64,000 nt of DNA from Ailanthus altissimus (taxonomy: Eukaryota > Streptophyta > Magnoliopsida > Sapindales > Simaroubaceae): positions 11,160,001-11,224,000 of the forward strand of contig OX327686.1 of NCBI GenBank assembly GCA_946807835.1, given 5' to 3'. Positions within the stretch are counted from its first letter, which is position 1, and the number at the start of each line of letters is the position of its first letter. The notes beneath the pieces are model-generated. The model was not told where the DNA came from, made no database searches, and worked only from the letters and a program-made list of their open reading frames with translations. Below are positions 58,389 through 64,000 of the stretch, one piece after another. The translations under genes were made by a program, and so were the position numbers.

Positions 58389-59419
58389 CCTAAGACAAAC
58401 CATAGACACTTCTTATATTCGGTATAGCAACAAAGATACCAAAAAATAAATAAATAAAGCATAGTGAGATAAGAACCCATTTAACAGTAGCATAAGTACA
58501 CTTTAAACTGAGTTAAGATTGATTCATCACATCGCAAACTAAAGCTTTGAGCTGCAACACATTGACAAAAAAAAAAAGGCTACCATATAAAACACAATTA
58601 GGATATTTTGCCAACATTCAATCAACTCTTGGCAAGTAAAAAGTACGATCAATTGACTATAATGTTTTATTAAAAGATTAGACAGCACTCTTGCAATGCT
58701 ATGATATACTAAAAATAACTATGAGAATTAATTAGTTTTCTCATTGGAAAGAGAAACATCTACAATGAACAAATGTGAACAACAAAACATATTTTGGCAT
58801 TTTATCAAATAGATTATGTGTTGCGTAACTAATATTTAATCAAACTGAAATGGCTGATAACGATAACTATAATAACAAACCGAGCAATATATTTCCCAAC
58901 TTAGGTTGAACATTGTTTGATGTTCTTATTGTCTTCTCTACAATTGTTCTATCTCTCATTGTGTTTATAACTAATTAAATTATTATTTTTCAACACTTAA
59001 TTCTTGTTATCAAATGAAGAAACATCCTTTGTTCCTAAACTATCTCATAGCCTCCAAATAACAATTTTTTTTTTAAATATATAAGTTTTCACTTTCAAAA
59101 ATTAAATAATGGTTAGAGTAAGTGAACTTACTTTTGTGTTGACACAAATTAACCTTCCACCTCCTAACTTTTCCAAATCCTTGCTGAGTAACAGTTCTGG
59201 CAGATAATTAAATTACAACCTACCATAAAAACAAAGAAACGAAAAGAATTAATGCTCACAGAACTTAAATACAGAGTCCTAAGAGACTTATTACAGCAGT
59301 ACGAGACAACCAACAAGGGTTTTAAGGTTGTTATATAACTCTTATGGAAATGTATAAGTCACAAATTAAAGCAAAAACATTCAGATGGAGATGCAAGTCC
59401 AAATTTTAACTGATGAACC

Positions 59420-59900
59420 TCTTTTTTTTGTCAACATCCTTGCATGAAACGACATCGTTTTTCATGGACATTAAAGCATGAAAAGACACCGTTTAAAGCC
59501 CAATTTATTTTCTAATAAAAAGACTATTTTCCCCCCAAATATACAATTGCACAATGGCTTCGTTTCACTCAAAATTAATGGAATGGTGGTTTTCTTCTAG
59601 TGTCCCCTACTTGAAAACTCCACCATTTATTTATTTTTCTTTCACTTAAGACATGAAACAACGCCATTTTTTATGGACATTAAAGCATGAAACAGTACCA
59701 TTTAAAGTACAAGTTATTTATAAAAAATACAAAAGGGCACCATTTTCCTCCCAAAATATACAATTGCAAAACGGCACAGTTTTGACTGCACCAAATAAAA
59801 AAAAATTACCCATGTGAAAAATAAAAATGCCACATAATAATTTTCTACCAAAATGTCGTCATTTTTTACGTTAATAAAACACATCGTTTCACTCTTTCTG
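59420..59900. repeat. CACTA subterminal repeats
   Basis: Diverged copies of the phrase GCATGAAACGACATCGTTTT and TTTCATGGACATTAAAGCAT recur near 59440, 59490, 59655, 59700 and 59765 in direct and inverted form. Such arrays bind the element's regulatory protein in En/Spm elements. Confidence 0.6.
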
Positions 59901-60130
59901 TCACAAAAGTTCTTCTATTAATTTTATCACTAGATTTTAACACATTTTATCATAAAATAATGATTTTATAATAGAATACATCACATCTTTTTGATACATT
60001 CTACCATAAATTAATTTTTATTAAAAAAGATTATATAATCTATCAAAAACTTGTAATGTATTTCAATTTTCATTGAAAAAATTCTGTCACAATAAACTTG
60101 TTTTCTAGTAGTGTTATACGTGTCATAAAA

Positions 60131-60149
60131 GGTACTGTTTCTTGTAGTG
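60131..60149 (-). repeat. CACTA terminal inverted repeat (5' end)
   Basis: Minus strand CACTACAAGAAACAGTACC, the classic CACTA terminus. The partner at the other end was not found. Confidence 0.7.
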
Positions 60150-60471
60150 CTTAGCTACAATTTTATTTGATCATATTTTCTGCTTATATGTTTGATCATT
60201 TTCTGCATATATAAATTACACAGAATATTTAAACAATTAAAATATTTATATTAAAAAATTATCATATAAAATCTTAAAAATAGAACACAATATCAAGAAA
60301 ATGAGCAAAAAAAATGCTATTAACAATCCACAAAATTACAATGTAATAAATTTAAAAATTATTAGAAATTATAAATAAATGCAACAAAAGTGGAAAGATT
60401 ATTTTTATAATACTTTTCAGATACAAATCAATTTTAATATTTCAATAATCACAAGAAATTACTAAAAGTAT

Positions 60472-60660
60472 CTTTGAATTGCACTTATTGTGCACTTTAA
60501 GCCCAATATCAAAATGACTAACCTTTTTAACATGAACAAACGCCTGTAACTTAACGATTTCCACTATAGCAAGTAAAGTAGCAATTCCTTGCCTTCTTTC
60601 CAGATGTCCATGAATAAGAGCCTGCAGCCTTATTATGCATTTGAGTGCTAAAAATGATCT
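60472..60660 (-). pseudogene. IQD: IQ67-domain (IQD) protein exon relic
   Basis: A minus-strand stretch of 63 codons without a stop reads ALKCIIRLQALIHGHLERRQ, then GIATLLAIVEIVKLQAFVHV and KKVSHFDIGLKVHNKCNSK. It follows the IQ67 calmodulin-binding domain of plant IQD proteins (family pattern IIRLQALIRGHLVRRQA, IVKLQAFVRGxKVRHSDIG). The RG of the IQ motif is HG here. ATTATGACAG just upstream could be a splice acceptor; the expected donor after NSK reads AAAGATAC, so its GT is lost. The rest of the gene is absent. It lies about 320 bases outside the CACTA end. A decayed exon is the best reading. Confidence 0.75.
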
Positions 60661-60789
60661 GTCATAATAAGATTGTATTAGTGTTAGGTACTATATATAT
60701 TGATCAAAGAAATCTATAATGAGGAATATATATTGATTAAAATAAAAAGACAACTAAAAATCAAGCTATTAGTAGCATTGATTTTTTTT

Positions 60790-61812
60790 TTTTTAAGATT
60801 GATTTCAATAGAAGCAGTCATGACAACACTTGTTTCTATTTCAAGAATTTTAAGGATGGAAACGTCATCTATCTACTGCTCCATATTAATGGCCAGTCAA
60901 AGAATACATGGAATTCAAAAGATGAAGGATCCATTGAAGTCTGAATTTGACATGAATGAGAGAGGCTAAGAAAATACTATAGGTTGATATTATTTGGAAG
61001 AAGAAATCCAAGAAGATGATTTTAAGTCAACAAAACTTCTTGAAGAAATTGATGTATAAGTTTTCCATGCAACACTGCAAATCGGTCAGCATTCCACAGG
61101 TAATTTATTTTAAATTTTTGGCACAACAGTGCCTTATTATTGAGAAAGAGAAGCCTCAGATGGCAAATATTCCATATTCTAACGTTGTTGGGTCCATCAT
61201 GTATATCATGATCTGTACAATACTTAATTTAACTCATTCCATTAATGTCTTGAGTAGATATATGAAAAATTTAGGAAAGGAATATTAACTTGGAATTAAA
61301 TGATCTTGAGATACTTGTTAGGAACTTTGTATTACAAAATTGTGTTTCGACATGATGCAGAGCCAGTAGAACTTATTGGATATATGGAGTCAGTTTTCAT
61401 AGGGGACATAGACAGAAAGAGATATACAATAGCTTACTATTTCACATTGGGTGGCAATTGTATTAGTAGGAAGTCACAGCTTTAGTAAGTTGTAGCTTTG
61501 TCTAGCACATAGGTGGAACACATTGTTGCAACGGAGGCAATAAATGAAGATTTGTGATTACAAGGATTGCTTAAGGAACTGAAGGTTCTAAACATTTCAG
61601 TAACAGTGTACACAAATAATCAAAGTGCTCTCTATCTGTATAAGAATCCAGTATTTCATTATCAAATGAGGCGTTTCAAGATCAAATATCACTTCATTAA
61701 GGAAGTAATGGCAAACAAGGATGTGACGATGAGTAATATTGCTTCCGAGAGAAACTTAGAAGATCTCAGAACGAAGGTATTATCAATAAGTTTAGATTGT
61801 GTTTGGACTTAA
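60790..61812 (+). pseudogene. Ty1/copia RT-RNase H relic
   Basis: Plus strand. Near 60815-60890 a mixed-frame reading gives CFYFKNFKDGNVIYLLLYI, where the catalytic YVDD has become YING. FDMNERG follows, then ILRYLLGTLYYKIVFR (61300) and the RNase H part LIGYMESVFIGDIDRKRYT. The end (61567-61812) reads VTVYTNNQSALYLYKNPVFH and FKIKYHFIKEVMANKDVTMS, the usual copia C-terminus. It is inactive and lacks everything before the RT middle. Confidence 0.82.
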
Positions 61813-62045
61813 TTCATATTAATAATAAGTGATTGGATTAAAGTGCCGAGTTGAAGTGTTATAGAGGAATTCGCACAAACTAGAAGATTTTTAATAAGTT
61901 TAGTAAATCTTGAAACGAAGGTATTGTTAGTAAGTAAGTTCATGTTGTATTTAGACTTACTTCATATTGATAATGAGTGATTTTATTAGAGTATCGAGTT
62001 AAAATGTCATAGAAGAATTCGCATAAACTGAAAGTACTAAATCCC
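61758..62045. repeat. Tandem duplication of the copia 3' end
   Basis: 61754-61900 and 61913-62040 are diverged direct copies sharing AACGAAGGTATT, AATAAGTGATT versus AATGAGTGATT, and GAATTCGCACAAACT versus GAATTCGCATAAACT. The first copy includes the end of the coding region. Confidence 0.75.
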
Positions 62046-62700
62046 TTGTGGACCAAATGTGAAAATGTGAAAGTTTTATGGTCCAAAAGCAATTTAAAAA
62101 GTTATTTGGTCCAAATGAAAAAATGTGAAAGCTTTTGGGGTCTGAAAATAGTTATGAAAAAGTAGAAGTACCCAAAGATGAAATTTAAGAAAAATAAAAG
62201 AACTTTAATGGAATAAATTTTAGATATTTACAATTAATAAAGACTATCGTTTTGACCGGTAGCCTTGTTGAAATAATTAGGAAGTTCAGAAACGATAATG
62301 TTTTAGTAACGAAATTTCTGGCAACTAATTAAGGAACCAAATTCTGCAATTCAGCAGTCTCTCACTGAACTCTTTTCGAGACTAAATTAGAACCCTTCAT
62401 CACATTATGATTAAGGTCAATTCTCCTATAAAGGGGGATTGCTAAGTTTATTAGAAGAATTTTTAAGTTCAAATATTCTAAGAGTTTTAAGTTTTGCTGA
62501 TTCTATTTTTGGTTTTAGTGAAAAAGCTCTCATTATTGTATTGTAGAAACAGATATTTTTTGCTTTCTGTATTCTTGAATTTTAATATTGTGATCTTTTG
62601 TACCTATAAATGATTTAGTGGAAATCTTGAGTTGTGACATGCTTAAAAATAGATGTAAATTCTTTAAAAAACTGAACCACTATAAAATATTATGTTTTGA
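62046..62700 (+). other. Possible copia 3' LTR remains
   Basis: Non-coding, with a TATA-like CCTATAAAGGGGG near 62428 and a T-rich tail. It lies where a 3' LTR is expected after the copia RNase H, but I cannot fix its ends. Confidence 0.35.
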
Positions 62701-62714
62701 ATATGGTTGTGATT

Positions 62715-63740
62715 TTGGATAGAGATATTAAAAAAATTCGTAAACTCGTAAACTCATTAAAATTTATTCGTATTAAGAAGAATTTGATAAAGTTTGAAGT
62801 GGATTTGATATTCAAAATTAAAACTCGTAACGAATTTGGTACGGGTATAATTTTGGTAAAAAAATTCGCGGATACTTACAACGAGTATCCGCACATACTA
62901 CATTTAAAAAATAAAATATGAATTGATTATTTTAGCATTTATTTTTGTCTCACATCAAAAAATCTAGATTTTATTTGATATTACTCATACCATTCAATAA
63001 AAATAAATAAAATTAGTTTAAAGGGACTAATGATTGAAATTAAAAATAAAATTATAACATTTAACATAATTGAAATTGGAACTAAAATATTTAATATTTA
63101 AAGTAATTGAAATTAGATTTAAAATTATAACATTTAATGTAATTGAAATCAAAATTGGAATAAGAATTATAATATTTAACATAATTAATATCGAAATTGA
63201 AATTATAATTATAACATTAACGTAATTGAAATCGAAATTAGATTTGGAGTTATAATATTTAACGTAATTGAAATTAAAATTAAATTTGAAATTATAATAT
63301 TTAACGTAATTAAAATTAAAATTAAAATATTTAACGTAATTGAAATTATAACATTTATCGTAATTAAAATCGAAATTAGATTTGAAATTATAATATTTAA
63401 TGTAATTAAAATTAAAATTAAAGTTAAAATTATAACATTTAATGTAAATAAAATTAGAAGTATAATTGATATTATTTTAATTGCTATAATTTAGAAATAT
63501 TCAATTAAATTAATATTATATTTTTATTTTTTATTATATTAATTCAAAATTTACTTAAAATCCGTGAATAACTTGTTGCGAGTTTGATAATAGGTACAAA
63601 TTCGTAAATGCGGGTTTGATAACGATACCTTAAACCCACAATAAATTTTTAAAAAAATATAATATTTTATTTTTTAAGTAAATATAAATATGATATCAGA
63701 TGTATCCGTCCCAAATCTGCCCGCTGCCATCTTAATCTTA
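62715..63740. repeat. Repeat unit containing an AT-rich minisatellite
   Basis: Flanks rich in ATTCGCGGATA, ACGAGTATCCGC and GCGGGTTTGATAAC surround an imperfect array at 63052-63450. In the array the anchor ATTTAACGTAATTGAAAT recurs about eleven times at intervals of roughly 24-43 bases with many single-base changes. Non-coding; the element class is unknown to me. Confidence 0.6.
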
Positions 63741-64000
63741 GATTCTTTAATTCTGTTCTTTAGTCATTAATTTCTTTCTTCTGATTTTAGTGTTTTGATT
63801 TCATTGGTTACCAATCATGATCAGTTGCGTGGGATTTTTGTGTTGGCAGTTTTCCAACAAATTATGTATAGTTATCCCTCACTCTCATATATTTACATCT
63901 ATAAATTAATTATGTAGTCATTAAATTTTATTTTATTTTTTAAAAAAGATAAAAACAATTGGGTAGATCTTAAAATTATGTATCCTTGTAGACAATATGT
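63741..64000. other. No gene recognised
   Basis: AT-rich end of the window without coding or repeat features I can support. Confidence 0.5.

Larger units (their letters stand above)
55640..60149 (-). mobile_element. CACTA (En/Spm) transposon relic
   Basis: Minus-strand element with a TNP2-type transposase (57579-55640). Its 5' end is at 60149, where the minus strand begins CACTACAAGAAACAGTACC, the typical CACTA terminus. Subterminal repeats follow (59420-59900) and a hAT-like MITE appears to be inserted at 58027-58388. The opposite terminus was not found, so the element is truncated or its end has decayed; the left coordinate is only the end of the recognisable transposase. Confidence 0.78.

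Noticed and set aside
63052..63450. CRISPR-like regular repeat array
   Set aside because: The repeat units vary, spacing is irregular, the sequence is almost pure A/T and the genome is a plant's; it is a minisatellite.

Overview
The window looks like AT-rich, gene-poor nuclear DNA of a eudicot plant. The evidence is plant L1-type LINEs, Ty3/gypsy (Athila- and Tat-like) and Ty1/copia retrotransposons, an En/Spm (CACTA) element, a hAT-like MITE, a MULE-like element with long inverted repeats, and relics of plant gene families (PMEI, LOG, AP2/TOE, IQD). It is essentially a transposon graveyard. The only protein gene I read as intact is a single-exon pectin methylesterase/invertase inhibitor-like gene at 13963-14523. 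Almost every other reading frame is a broken transposon gene.

Layout. 1-203 holds a degenerate antisense tRNA-Gly(GCC) gene. 653-5868 is a decayed LINE on the plus strand. 5869-9620 holds LTR-like sequence, a coiled-coil relic on the plus strand and Tat-like pol relics on the minus strand. 11709-13105 is a short element with long inverted repeats that carries a piece of an AP2/TOE-type gene, including an intron. 13963-14523 is the PMEI-like gene. 15269-17335 is a minus-strand copia relic with its 3' LTR. 18940-27665 is a second, minus-strand LINE with an RNase H domain; a 2.3-kb solo LTR splits its endonuclease and has a perfect 5-bp target duplication. 27778-32090 holds a copia relic and stacked LTR fragments.

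33960-53843 is a nested complex. Tat-like LTR sequence is the host. A solo Athila LTR (34468-35881) and a complete Athila element (39714-52687, minus strand, paired 1430-bp LTRs) inserted into it. The Athila gag was then hit by a solo LTR (48173-49553) of the same family that split the second LINE. 55640-60149 is a CACTA relic with a TNP2 transposase. 60472-60660 is an IQ67-domain exon relic, and 60790-61812 is a plus-strand copia RT/RNase H relic.

Most notable: between the Athila integrase and its 3' LTR, in the element's sense orientation, lies a full-length, intron-free but decayed copy of a LONELY GUY (LOG)-type cytokinin-activating enzyme gene. It looks like host gene cargo in an LTR retrotransposon. 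With the AP2 fragment in the MULE-like element and the IQD relic beside the CACTA end, at least three host gene fragments are associated with mobile DNA here. The genes do not form an operon or pathway. What organises the window is the order of insertions. All protein identities were read by eye from conserved motifs; no database search was possible.
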